From positions 1 through 42,233 of the forward strand of contig CAZKJO010000019.1 in the NCBI GenBank assembly GCA_964553105.1: DNA of 42,233 bases, given 5' to 3'. Shown piece after piece: positions 16,286-24,027 of the stretch. The notes below the pieces were generated by a model. The model had not been told where the DNA came from and did no database searches. It saw only the letters and a program-made list of their open reading frames with translations. Position 1 is the stretch's first letter. The number at the start of each line of letters is the position of its first letter. Source of the DNA: Profundicola sp964553105 (lineage in GTDB: Bacteria > Bacteroidota > Bacteroidia > Flavobacteriales > Weeksellaceae). The position numbers and the translations under genes are program-made.

Positions 16286-16630
16286 ATGCCAAGATCAGTA
16301 AATTCAGTAGCGTCAAGAAGAAGACGTAAAAAAATCATCAAACAGGCCAAAGGTTACTACGGACGTCGTAAAAACGTTTGGACAGTGGCTAAAAACGCAG
16401 TAGAAAAAGCAATGCTTTATTCTTACCGCGATAGAAAAACCAAAAAGAGAAATTTCCGCGCTTTGTGGATCCTTCGTATTAATGCAGCTGCGCGCCAACA
16501 TGGAATGACTTATAGTCAGTTTATGGGTGCTATGAAGAAGAGTAATATCGAATTGAACCGTAAAGTATTGGCTGATTTAGCCTTAAATCACCCGGATGCC
16601 TTCAAAGCAATTGTAGAAAAGGTAAAATAA
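16286..16630 (+). CDS. rplT: 50S ribosomal protein L20
   Basis: 114 aa. L20 binds 23S rRNA early in 50S assembly. Typical sequence throughout: MPRSVNSVASRRRRKKIIKQ, AKGYYGRRKNVWTVAKNAVEKA, then RDRKTKKRNFRALWILRINAA, with a globular C-terminal half. Last gene of the thrS operon; a terminator follows after about 26 bases. Confidence 0.99.
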   Translation: MPRSVNSVASRRRRKKIIKQAKGYYGRRKNVWTVAKNAVEKAMLYSYRDRKTKKRNFRALWILRINAAARQHGMTYSQFMGAMKKSNIELNRKVLADLALNHPDAFKAIVEKVK

Positions 16631-16656
16631 ATTAAAAATATTGAACTGTATTTATA

Positions 16657-16686
16657 AAAGTCGTCTAGAAATGGACGGCTTTTTTT
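16657..16686 (+). terminator. Terminator of the thrS-infC-rpmI-rplT operon
   Basis: The stem AAAGTCGTC / GGACGGCTTT (one G-T pair and one mismatch) with a T7 tail lies just after rplT. Confidence 0.82.
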
Positions 16687-16703
16687 ATACCTGATTTTAA
16701 GGC

Positions 16704-16728
16704 ATAAAAAAACTCTCTTTTGAGAGAG
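16704..16728 (-). terminator. Terminator for the engB pair
   Basis: Read on the minus strand, CTCTC-AAAA-GAGAG is followed by six T residues, downstream of engB. Confidence 0.65.
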
Positions 16729-16867
16729 CTGTATTCTTTAATATGAAAGCTTTATACAAATTTAAAATTAGAATGCTATCGTGTCTATTATGCTATAAAC
16801 GAATATATAAATGCAAACTTAAATCCTACACCATTATACCCTACACTCTAAACTATAAGCTCTAAAC

Positions 16868-17476
16868 TTAAAATCTTTCAACCAATTGTTTATTGTAGTG
16901 ATCTATGTCCGCTAAAATATTTTCAGCACCTAATTTAGATGCAGCTGAAGTAGTATAAAAAGGCGGTAATTCTGCCCAAGTCTTAAGTAATTCAGACTTA
17001 TATTTAGCTAAATTCTTACCTAATTTAGAAGAATTTAGTTTATCAATTTTTGTCATGACAATTGTAAAAGGAATTCCATTTTTTCCTAAAAACTCCATAA
17101 ATTCCAAATCACTTTTCTGTGGCTCATGTCGACTGTCTACCAATAAAAAAACATTCACTAGGTTCTTACGTTTTGTAATATAGTTGGTGATTAATTTGCC
17201 AAATTTCTCGCGATCTTTCTTAGAAACCTTAGCGTATCCATAACCCGGCAAATCCACCAAATACCAAGATTCGTTAATCAAAAAGTGATTGATTAACTGA
17301 GTTTTACCAGGCGTAGAAGATGTCTTGGCTAATTTTTTTTGGTTGGTAAGCAAGTTAATCAATGACGATTTGCCTACATTAGATCTTCCAATAAAAGCGT
17401 ATTCAGGAATATTCGGTTCTGGGCATTTAGACCAATCCGTATTACTCTCAACAAAAGTTGCGGTTTTTATAATCAT
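16868..17476 (-). CDS. engB: Ribosome biogenesis GTPase EngB/YsxC
   Basis: 202 aa, usual length. An essential GTPase in late 50S assembly. G1 GRSNVGKSSLINLL, G2 SSTPGKTQLIN, G3 DLPGYGYAKVSK (the DLPGYG form is diagnostic), G4 TKIDKL and a short C-terminal helix are visible. Its ATG overlaps the end of the alpha/beta hydrolase gene by four bases (17473-17476), so the two are translationally coupled. 16729-16867 holds no gene. Confidence 0.97.
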   Translation of the reverse strand: MIIKTATFVESNTDWSKCPEPNIPEYAFIGRSNVGKSSLINLLTNQKKLAKTSSTPGKTQLINHFLINESWYLVDLPGYGYAKVSKKDREKFGKLITNYITKRKNLVNVFLLVDSRHEPQKSDLEFMEFLGKNGIPFTIVMTKIDKLNSSKLGKNLAKYKSELLKTWAELPPFYTTSAASKLGAENILADIDHYNKQLVERF

Positions 17477-18246
17477 TTTTCCTTTTTCACCTTAGGATCT
17501 AACCACTCAAACAATAATTGGTTAAACAATTCAGGATGTTCCATCATGGCTGCGTGGCCACATTTATCTATCCAATGCAAAGTAGCATTTGGTAAACCAG
17601 CTTCAAATTCTACAGCAACTTCTGGAGGCGTTACACCATCTTGTTTACCCCAAATCAAACAAACCGGAATTTTGATATCTTTTAAATCATCCTTCATATT
17701 ATGTTTAATGGCACTACGCGCAATGTATAAAATCTTTATGGCCTTTTTAGAATTATTTACAGTATCATATACCTCGTCTACAATCTCCTTGGTAGCAACC
17801 TTAGGATCAAAGAAAACCTCCTCAGCCTTCTTTTTCACATACTCATAACTTCCTCTTTTTGGGAAAGTTTCACCAAAAGACTTTTCGTACAATCCAGAAC
17901 TACCTGTCAAAACAAGAGAATGAACCAACTCCGGATGATCATGGGAAACCACAAGTCCCACATGTCCTCCCAATGAATTCCCCACTAAAGTAGCAGGTTC
18001 CTTCACCACGTCTTCTAAAAAACCGGTTACAAACTTGGCTATATTACCAACATTCGTATTCAATATAGGCATATCAAGGATCGGAAGATTAGGAGCATAA
18101 ACCTTATAACCGCGCGTAGAGAAAAACTTCATCAATGCGTCAAAATTACTCAAACCTCCCATCAAACCATGAAGCAACACTATTGGATGTCCTTCACCCT
18201 CCTCAATAAAACTATACTTTTTCTGTTTTTTTATCTTAAATAACAT
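17473..18246 (-). CDS. Alpha/beta hydrolase
   Basis: 257 aa, alpha/beta-hydrolase fold. Oxyanion-loop motif VLLHGLMGG near residue 25, nucleophile elbow GNSLGG (Ser near residue 91), acid in IWGKQDGVTPP and histidine in DKCGHAAMMEHPE complete the Ser-Asp-His triad. Absence of a signal peptide points to the cytoplasm. Substrate unknown; esterases, thioesterases and C-C hydrolases share this layout. It leads the two-gene unit with engB, an arrangement I recall from other Bacteroidota genomes. Confidence 0.93.
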   Translation of the reverse strand: MLFKIKKQKKYSFIEEGEGHPIVLLHGLMGGLSNFDALMKFFSTRGYKVYAPNLPILDMPILNTNVGNIAKFVTGFLEDVVKEPATLVGNSLGGHVGLVVSHDHPELVHSLVLTGSSGLYEKSFGETFPKRGSYEYVKKKAEEVFFDPKVATKEIVDEVYDTVNNSKKAIKILYIARSAIKHNMKDDLKDIKIPVCLIWGKQDGVTPPEVAVEFEAGLPNATLHWIDKCGHAAMMEHPELFNQLLFEWLDPKVKKEK

Positions 18247-18270
18247 GCACGTTAGTTTGGAACTAAGCTA

Positions 18271-18278
18271 CAAAAATA
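18271..18278 (-). promoter_or_regulatory. -7 promoter element for the hydrolase-engB unit
   Basis: TATTTTTG on the minus strand, exact TAnnTTTG, 24 bases before the ATG at 18246. Confidence 0.5.
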
Positions 18279-18332
18279 CATTATTTTAGGCAACTATGCA
18301 TTCATAACAATAATAATGCTCATTTAGGCAAC

Positions 18333-18545
18333 TCTTTTCGATTGTTTCTATCTCATTCTTTGCAACTTAACATCAATAAAACAATCGAAAAGACCGCGCT
18401 TTCCTTCCAATCTTTTGTTGACAAGACGACAAAAAATCTCGTAGAAGGAGTTTGTGCAAGCACGCCACTCTTCTACTTCGTTTTTTGTTGCGCCCTCCCA
18501 ACAAAAGGATTTCCATACAATCGCTGTTGCATGCTTCGTGTTAAA
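18333..18545 (-). repeat. Palindromic intergenic repeat, copy B
   Basis: Inverted relative to copy A and built from the same parts. On the minus strand: motif GCGATTGTATGGAAATCCTT, a hairpin bounded by ACAAAAAACG and ATTTTTTGTCG whose arms share AGTAGAAG/CTTCTAC, motif AAGATTGGAAGGAAAGCGC, and a perfect 14-bp hairpin (CTTTTCGATTGTTT at 18334-18347 with AAACAATCGAAAAG at 18379-18392). An open frame across it (18342-18557) is a by-product of the repeat, not a gene. Confidence 0.65.
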
Positions 18546-18772
18546 AAATCCATCTGAAGTCCCGGAGTAAATTCCCTATTTATGTTTTACTTCCACAAAA
18601 TCCCACTTTTATTTCCAAATCAAAATTCTAATGAATTAGAAGAAACAATTAAATCAGATATAAGACTTTGATTTACAGATTAAATCCACTTGAAACATGA
18701 TATTTAAGAGAAAAATCTAAAAATTCACCAAAACACCCTAAAATGTCAATAAGATTTGGGAACCTCTGTATC
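18546..18772. other. Gene-free stretch upstream of mraZ
   Basis: No ORF or RNA gene seen. The only structure noted is a minus-strand pair GTGGGA (18601-18606) and GTGGAA (18591-18596) spaced 10 bases apart, like the MraZ boxes nearer the gene. Confidence 0.4.
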
Positions 18773-18806
18773 AGTTTATACATCAGCTTTTACAAGCTTT
18801 TACAAG
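18773..18806 (+). repeat. 10-bp tandem repeats upstream of the MraZ boxes
   Basis: AGCTTTTACA occurs twice in tandem (18785-18804), with a degenerate copy AGTTTATACA at 18773-18782. The period of one helical turn would put the copies on one face of the DNA, as for a cooperative regulator. No known binder. Confidence 0.5.
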
Positions 18807-18833
18807 AGAATAAAAGTTAAAGTTTTCAACAAA

Positions 18834-18864
18834 AGTGGGAAAATGTGGCGAAATGTGGGAAAAT
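18834..18864 (+). promoter_or_regulatory. MraZ operator (three boxes)
   Basis: GTGGGA (18835), GTGGCG (18845) and GTGGGA (18855) are each followed by AAAT and spaced exactly 10 bases. MraZ represses its own dcw operon by binding rows of TGGGN boxes with 5-base spacers in other bacteria. Here the row ends 16 bases before the -7 box and would cover the -33 region. Confidence 0.75.
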
Positions 18865-18879
18865 GTTCTAATTCTTTCC

Positions 18880-18887
18880 TATTTTTG
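18880..18887 (+). promoter_or_regulatory. -7 promoter element for the dcw cluster
   Basis: TATTTTTG, exact TAnnTTTG, 17 bases before the mraZ ATG and just downstream of the MraZ boxes. Confidence 0.55.
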
Positions 18888-18903
18888 AAGAAATTAATTG
18901 GTG

Positions 18904-19371
18904 ATGTTAAATCTCATCGGAACATATGAATGTAAAGTCGATGCCAAAGGGCGTCTGGCACTTCCTATGGGGTTACGCAAACAATTAGGTGACATCACTG
19001 ATGAAGGTTTTGTATTAAAACGCTCCGTTTTTCAACCTTGTTTAGAGCTTTATCCCATGAGCGAATGGAATAATGTTATGCAACAAGTTGGCAAACTTAA
19101 CCGCTTTAAACAAAAGAACAACGAATTCATCAGAAGATTTTCTGCAGGCGTTAAACCTGTTGACGTCGATGGAAGTGGCCGCGTACAAATCGCAAAAGAT
19201 TTAGTGGCTTTTGCTAATATCGATAAAGAGGTTGTGGTCTCTTCGGCCATCAACATTATCGAGATATGGGACAAGGAGTTGTATGAAAAAGCTGTCAATC
19301 CAGACGATACGGATTTCGCAGCACTGGCAGAGGAAGTAATGGGAAATGAGGACGACAATGACATATCATGA
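18904..19371 (+). CDS. mraZ: Transcriptional regulator MraZ
   Basis: 155 aa. MraZ is a ring-forming AbrB-fold DNA-binding protein that represses the dcw cluster. The two repeated SpoVT-AbrB-like domains are visible: LIGTYECKVDAKGRLALP near the start and KPVDVDGSGRVQIAKDL in the second half, each with the D-x-x-G-R core. An acidic tail (EEVMGNEDDNDIS) ends the protein. TTG (18898) and GTG (18901) lie in frame just upstream; the ATG at 18904 is preferred because it gives MLNLIGTYEC, close to the family N-terminus. The reading frame overlaps rsmH by 14 bases. Confidence 0.96.
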   Translation: MLNLIGTYECKVDAKGRLALPMGLRKQLGDITDEGFVLKRSVFQPCLELYPMSEWNNVMQQVGKLNRFKQKNNEFIRRFSAGVKPVDVDGSGRVQIAKDLVAFANIDKEVVVSSAINIIEIWDKELYEKAVNPDDTDFAALAEEVMGNEDDNDIS

Positions 19372-20275
19372 ACCAGTTTTACTTAAAGAAAGCGTTGACC
19401 AATTAGTTAAGAATCCCGACGGAATTTATGTGGATGTTACTTTTGGCGGCGGCGGTCATTCAAGAGAAATCCTTTCTCGATTGAGTGATAAAGGTAGACT
19501 TATATCTTTTGATCAAGATTTAGACGCAAAACAAAACATGATAGATGACCCGAGGTTTCAATTGGTCATGTCTAATTTTAGATATGTAAAAAACCAATTG
19601 CGGTTTATGGGTATCAAACAAATCGATGGTCTTTTGGCAGATTTGGGCGTTTCTTCTCATCAATTCGACACCGGAGAAAGAGGTTTCTCCACTCGTTTTG
19701 AAGGAGATTTAGATATGCGCATGAATCAGCAACAAAGCAAAACTGCCGCAAGTTTCTTGATGGAAGCTGACGAATCTGATATTGCTCGCGTATTTGCTAA
19801 CTACGGTGAACTGCGTTCTGCTAAGAAGTGGGCCAATAAAATTGTTCACGAACGCAAGGAAAACGAAATCAAGACAACCACAGATTTAAAAAATCTTTTT
19901 GCTGGATTTATTCCAGATCATAGAAAAAACAAAATTTACGCGCAACTATTTCAGGCATTACGCATTGAAATTAATGACGAAATGAAAGCTTTAGAAGAAC
20001 TATTGCTTTCCACGCCAGACATCATAAAGCCAGAAGGTAGATTGGTGCTAATCTCCTATCACTCTTTAGAAGATAGATTAGCGAAGCGATTTATAAGAAG
20101 TGGAATGTTCGAAGGCGAGCCCGAGAAAGATATTTATGGTAATTGGTATGCACCATTTAAACCATTACAGTCGAAAGCCATGACGGCTAATGAAGATGAA
20201 ATAGCAAAAAATCCTCGAGCGAGGAGTGCTAAATTAAGAATTGGAATTAGAAATCATGCCGAAGAAGAAAAATAA
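19358..20275 (+). CDS. rsmH: 16S rRNA m4C1402 methyltransferase RsmH
   Basis: 305 aa (formerly MraW). It N4-methylates C1402 of 16S rRNA. SAM-binding DVTFGGGGHSREIL near residue 27, LADLGVSSHQFD (the LGVSS motif), RGFS...LDMRM, and the C-terminal SYHSLEDRLAKRF are all present and intact. An ATG at 19346 lies four codons upstream, but ATG 19358 gives MTYHEPVLLKES, matching the family N-terminus. Overlaps mraZ by 14 and the ftsL-like gene by 20 bases. Confidence 0.97.
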   Translation: MTYHEPVLLKESVDQLVKNPDGIYVDVTFGGGGHSREILSRLSDKGRLISFDQDLDAKQNMIDDPRFQLVMSNFRYVKNQLRFMGIKQIDGLLADLGVSSHQFDTGERGFSTRFEGDLDMRMNQQQSKTAASFLMEADESDIARVFANYGELRSAKKWANKIVHERKENEIKTTTDLKNLFAGFIPDHRKNKIYAQLFQALRIEINDEMKALEELLLSTPDIIKPEGRLVLISYHSLEDRLAKRFIRSGMFEGEPEKDIYGNWYAPFKPLQSKAMTANEDEIAKNPRARSAKLRIGIRNHAEEEK

Positions 20276-20585
20276 ATCTAGCATATCAATAAAAGATATT
20301 CTGAAAGGAAAATTCTTAGTAGAAGAAGGTTCTTTTGGGAATTGGCGTTTTGTCTTTTTCCTAGCGGTCCTTGCTTTTATAAGCATTAGCAGTTCGCATT
20401 GGGCAGACAAAAAAGTTGTAAAGATTAGAAAGCTGCAAAGAGAGGTTTCTGATTTAAAGTCAGAATATTCTGATTTACACAAAAGTGTAATGCAAAGCAA
20501 AATGGAATCTTTTGTTGCAGAAAAAGTTTTGAAGGATAGTATTAAGAAATCAACGGTTCAACCCTACAAGTTGACACAAAAATGA
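20256..20585 (+). CDS. ftsL: FtsL-like cell division protein
   Basis: 109 aa, small bitopic membrane protein: a basic N-terminal cytoplasmic part (MPKKKNKSS), one membrane segment at about residues 31-48 (WRFVFFLAVLAFISIS), then a periplasmic coiled coil (KIRKLQREVSDLKSEYSDL). Position between rsmH and ftsI and this topology are what define FtsL, whose sequence is poorly conserved. FtsL bridges early and late divisome proteins and activates FtsWI. The frame also opens at TTG 20241, but ATG 20256 is the natural start. Stop and ftsI start overlap as ATGA. Confidence 0.85.
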   Translation: MPKKKNKSSISIKDILKGKFLVEEGSFGNWRFVFFLAVLAFISISSSHWADKKVVKIRKLQREVSDLKSEYSDLHKSVMQSKMESFVAEKVLKDSIKKSTVQPYKLTQK

Positions 20586-22567
20586 TTAAGAGTAAAAAAG
20601 AAATATTACTTAAAGCATACGCCATAGGTCTTATATTGGTGATTATGTCTGTGGGTATTGTTTACAAATTAATCAACCTTCAGACTGATCCCGAGCAAAG
20701 AGAAAAACTAGAGAACTTTACGCAACGAACCAATTTTCGCGAGGCTATTATCCCAGCTCAAAGAGGGAATTTATATGCATCAGACGGAAGCTTGTTAGCA
20801 ACTTCTGTGCGTCATTATGATATTGCTATTGACGCTAAAGCTATGCGCCAAGAGTTGATAGACCAACACTTAAATGCTCTAGCAGATTCATTGAGCAAAA
20901 TGTTTGGAAAAGATTCAAAGCATTATGCTAAGATCATTTTAAATGCTAAGCATAACGAAAAGCAATATCTAAGATTAGCCAGAAATCTCAATTTTAGACA
21001 ACTTAATCGTGTTAAGAAATTTCCAATCTTTGATCAAGGACAAATCAAAGGTGGTTTTATCGTAGAGGATAAATTAATTAGAGAGCGCTCAGTTAAAGAT
21101 ATTGGAGCCAGAACATTGGGTTATGTAAAGGGTGACTCTATCAAAGTTGGATTAGAAGGCGCATATAATGATTTACTTTCTGGTCACGACGGCAAGAGGT
21201 TAGAACAACGAATGGGTGGCGGTAATTGGCGACCTATTAGTGTTTCTACCGAAGTAGACGCCGAAGAAGGAATGGATGTTGTGACCACCATAGACATTGG
21301 ACTACAAAACGTAGCTTACAATACCTTATATCAACAGCTTACAGACTACGAAGCACACCATGGATGTGTTGTAGTCATGGAGGTGAAAACGGGTGAAGTG
21401 AAAGCAATTGCAAATCTAACGAGATTGGATGATGGCAATTATGCCGATATCCAAAACTTTGCAGTTGGTGAGGCCACCGAACCAGGTTCAACCATTAAGA
21501 CAATATCTTTATTAGCTGCTTTAGACACTGGGAAAGTAGATACAGCTACCACAATCGCTACCCATGGTGGGAGAATGAGATTATTCGGAAGAACCATTAG
21601 CGACTCTTATGGCTATGGAGAGCTAACCGCTAAACAAGTTCTTGAAAAATCTTCCAACATTGGTACGGCTAAAATTGTAACGAACATTTGGCAACAAGAT
21701 CCTGAGGATTTCATGGATATCATTAATGGCAGATGGAAACTTAACCAAAAGCTTGACGTTGACATTCCAGGTGAAGCAGAACCATATATTCCAGATCCAG
21801 ACGGAAAATCATGGAGTAAACAAACTTTATCTTCTTTCTCTTTTGGATATGAAAGTAAATTAACGCCTTTACAATTACTAACATTTTATAATGGAGTAGC
21901 GAATAATGGCATCATGTTAAAGCCTTTGTTTGTAAAACAAATTCGCAAACATGGAGAAATAGTAAAAGAATTCCAACCTGTGGTGCGTGTAAAAAAAATG
22001 GCTGCTGATAGCACCATCAAAAAAATGCAAGACATGTTGGCGGGAACCGTTAAAACTGGTACCGGACGAGCCTTCTATAATGAACACTATTCAGCAGCGG
22101 GCAAAACTGGAACCGCCAGAGTTGAATATTGGAGAAAAGATATTCCTATTCAGTATAGAGCTTCTTTTGCGGGTTATTTCCCTGTAGAAGACCCTAAATA
22201 TTCTGTAATTGTTGTAGTTCATAAACCATCTAGAACAAAAGGAATCTATGGCTCTACGGTTGCAGGTCCAGTATTCCAAGCATTAATGGAGCACGTATAT
22301 GTTAGCACACCAAAGCCTTATTTAATACCCGATACGTTACAGCTGAAAACAACCTACGCAACTCATAAGCCATTCAATTTAAATTCAAATAAAAAGACCA
22401 TCCCTAATTTATTAGGAAAGAAAGGTTATGAAGTAATTCCTGCCTTAGAAAACCTTGGTTTTGAAGTCACTTATACAGGTGCTGGGAAAGTTAAAAGCCA
22501 GTCGATTGAACCAGGATCGGCTCTGCCAAAAGTTAAAAAAATACATTTAGAATTAGACAATATATGA
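20582..22567 (+). CDS. ftsI: Division-specific transpeptidase FtsI (PBP3) with PASTA domain
   Basis: 661 aa. One N-terminal membrane anchor (about residues 9-29), a pedestal/dimerisation domain with the QRGNLYASDGSLLAT motif, and the transpeptidase domain with the catalytic serine in EPGSTIKT (Ser about 303), the SSN motif (KSSNIGTAK, about 357) and KTGTA (about 508). A single C-terminal PASTA domain (NLLGKKGYEVIPALENLGF) follows, as in SpoVD/PBP2X-type enzymes. It crosslinks septal peptidoglycan in the periplasm together with FtsW, encoded downstream. Overlaps both neighbours by four bases. Confidence 0.97.
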   Translation: MIKSKKEILLKAYAIGLILVIMSVGIVYKLINLQTDPEQREKLENFTQRTNFREAIIPAQRGNLYASDGSLLATSVRHYDIAIDAKAMRQELIDQHLNALADSLSKMFGKDSKHYAKIILNAKHNEKQYLRLARNLNFRQLNRVKKFPIFDQGQIKGGFIVEDKLIRERSVKDIGARTLGYVKGDSIKVGLEGAYNDLLSGHDGKRLEQRMGGGNWRPISVSTEVDAEEGMDVVTTIDIGLQNVAYNTLYQQLTDYEAHHGCVVVMEVKTGEVKAIANLTRLDDGNYADIQNFAVGEATEPGSTIKTISLLAALDTGKVDTATTIATHGGRMRLFGRTISDSYGYGELTAKQVLEKSSNIGTAKIVTNIWQQDPEDFMDIINGRWKLNQKLDVDIPGEAEPYIPDPDGKSWSKQTLSSFSFGYESKLTPLQLLTFYNGVANNGIMLKPLFVKQIRKHGEIVKEFQPVVRVKKMAADSTIKKMQDMLAGTVKTGTGRAFYNEHYSAAGKTGTARVEYWRKDIPIQYRASFAGYFPVEDPKYSVIVVVHKPSRTKGIYGSTVAGPVFQALMEHVYVSTPKPYLIPDTLQLKTTYATHKPFNLNSNKKTIPNLLGKKGYEVIPALENLGFEVTYTGAGKVKSQSIEPGSALPKVKKIHLELDNI

Positions 22568-24024
22568 AGTTAAAAGACCTGCTATATAAAACCCAAATTT
22601 TGGACATCATCGGCACAACCGATCAAGAGATTAAAGCAATAAGCTTTGATTCGCGGAAAGTTGAGCAAGGACATGTCTTTGTTGCCATTTCGGGATTTGC
22701 AGTAGATGGTCATCAATATATTGATCAAGCTATAAACAACGGTGCCGAAGTAATTGTTTGCGCTACATTACCTGATGATAGAAAGGAGCATATAACCTAT
22801 GTAAAAGTAAAAGATACGGCTATTGCTTTGGGCGCTATGGCTGCCAGTTTTTATGATAATCCAACAGAGAAGTTGAAGCTAGTTGGCATAACAGGTACGA
22901 ATGGAAAAACAACCACGGCAACTCTATTATACGAATTAAGTGAGAAATTAGGTTATCCAGCAGCGCTAATATCTACGATTAATATTAAAATTCATAAAGA
23001 AGAAATTCCTTCCACGCATACTACGCCAGATATCATAGAAATCAATCGAATTTTGGCTCAAGCGGTGGAAGAAGGAATTGAGTACGCCTTTATGGAAGTG
23101 AGTTCTCATGGAATTCATCAAAATAGAATTGCTGGTTTAAGATTCGCGGGCGCGGCATTTACAAACATCACGCATGATCACTTAGACTATCACGAAACAT
23201 TTAAAAATTATATTGCGGCTAAAAAAGCTTTCTTCGATAATTTATCTAAAGATGCTTTTGCTCTTACCAATATCGATGATAAGAACGGTTGGGTAATGCT
23301 TCAAAATACGCACGCGAAGAAATATAGTTATGCATTAAAAACTTCAGCCGACTTCAAAGGAAAGGTTATCGAAAACCAATTCCACGGCATGTTGTTACAG
23401 TTTAACGATAAAGAATTTTGGACTACTCTGGTAGGAACCTTCAATGCATCCAACCTTTTATTAGTTTATGGTGTCGCCAATCTACTAGGCTGGAACGAAG
23501 ATGAAATTCTAACTTCATTGAGCGAACTTAAGAACGTTGAAGGAAGATTCGAAACCTTCACGTCTCCTCAAGGTATCATTACCATTGTAGATTACGCACA
23601 TACGCCAGATGCGCTGGAAAATGTTATCTCTACGATTCAAAATATTAGAACGAGAAACGAAAAACTATATGTTCTTGCCGGATGTGGTGGAGATCGCGAC
23701 AAAAACAAACGCCCAGAAATGGCTCATGTTGTTACGTCACAAGCAGATCAAGCTATTTTAACATCTGACAACCCAAGAACAGAAGACCCTAATGAGATTT
23801 TAAAAGATATGGAAGCTGGCGTTCAACCTCAGCATTATAAAAAATATCTAAAAATCGCAGACAGAAAAGAAGCTATTAAAACTGCTTTCAAATTAGCAGA
23901 AAAAGGTGACATCATTTTAATAGCAGGAAAAGGACATGAAACTTATCAAGAAATTCATGGTATTAAATATCCTTTTGATGATATGCAAATTGCCATTGAA
24001 ACAGCAAAAACCTTAAACAAATAA
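22564..24024 (+). CDS. murE: UDP-MurNAc-L-Ala-D-Glu:meso-DAP ligase MurE
   Basis: 486 aa Mur ligase. ATP-binding GITGTNGKTTTATLL near residue 110, substrate segment STHTTPD, and the C-terminal DNPR motif (about 402-405, in TSDNPRTEDP). DNPR is the signature of ligases adding meso-diaminopimelate rather than lysine, so the cell wall is predicted to be DAP-type. Overlaps ftsI by ATGA and is three bases from mraY. Confidence 0.98.
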   Translation: MKLKDLLYKTQILDIIGTTDQEIKAISFDSRKVEQGHVFVAISGFAVDGHQYIDQAINNGAEVIVCATLPDDRKEHITYVKVKDTAIALGAMAASFYDNPTEKLKLVGITGTNGKTTTATLLYELSEKLGYPAALISTINIKIHKEEIPSTHTTPDIIEINRILAQAVEEGIEYAFMEVSSHGIHQNRIAGLRFAGAAFTNITHDHLDYHETFKNYIAAKKAFFDNLSKDAFALTNIDDKNGWVMLQNTHAKKYSYALKTSADFKGKVIENQFHGMLLQFNDKEFWTTLVGTFNASNLLLVYGVANLLGWNEDEILTSLSELKNVEGRFETFTSPQGIITIVDYAHTPDALENVISTIQNIRTRNEKLYVLAGCGGDRDKNKRPEMAHVVTSQADQAILTSDNPRTEDPNEILKDMEAGVQPQHYKKYLKIADRKEAIKTAFKLAEKGDIILIAGKGHETYQEIHGIKYPFDDMQIAIETAKTLNK

Positions 24025-24027
24025 GCC

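Noticed and set aside
18342..18557. 71-aa plus-strand open frame
   Set aside because: It lies entirely within repeat copy B, which recurs elsewhere in the opposite orientation.
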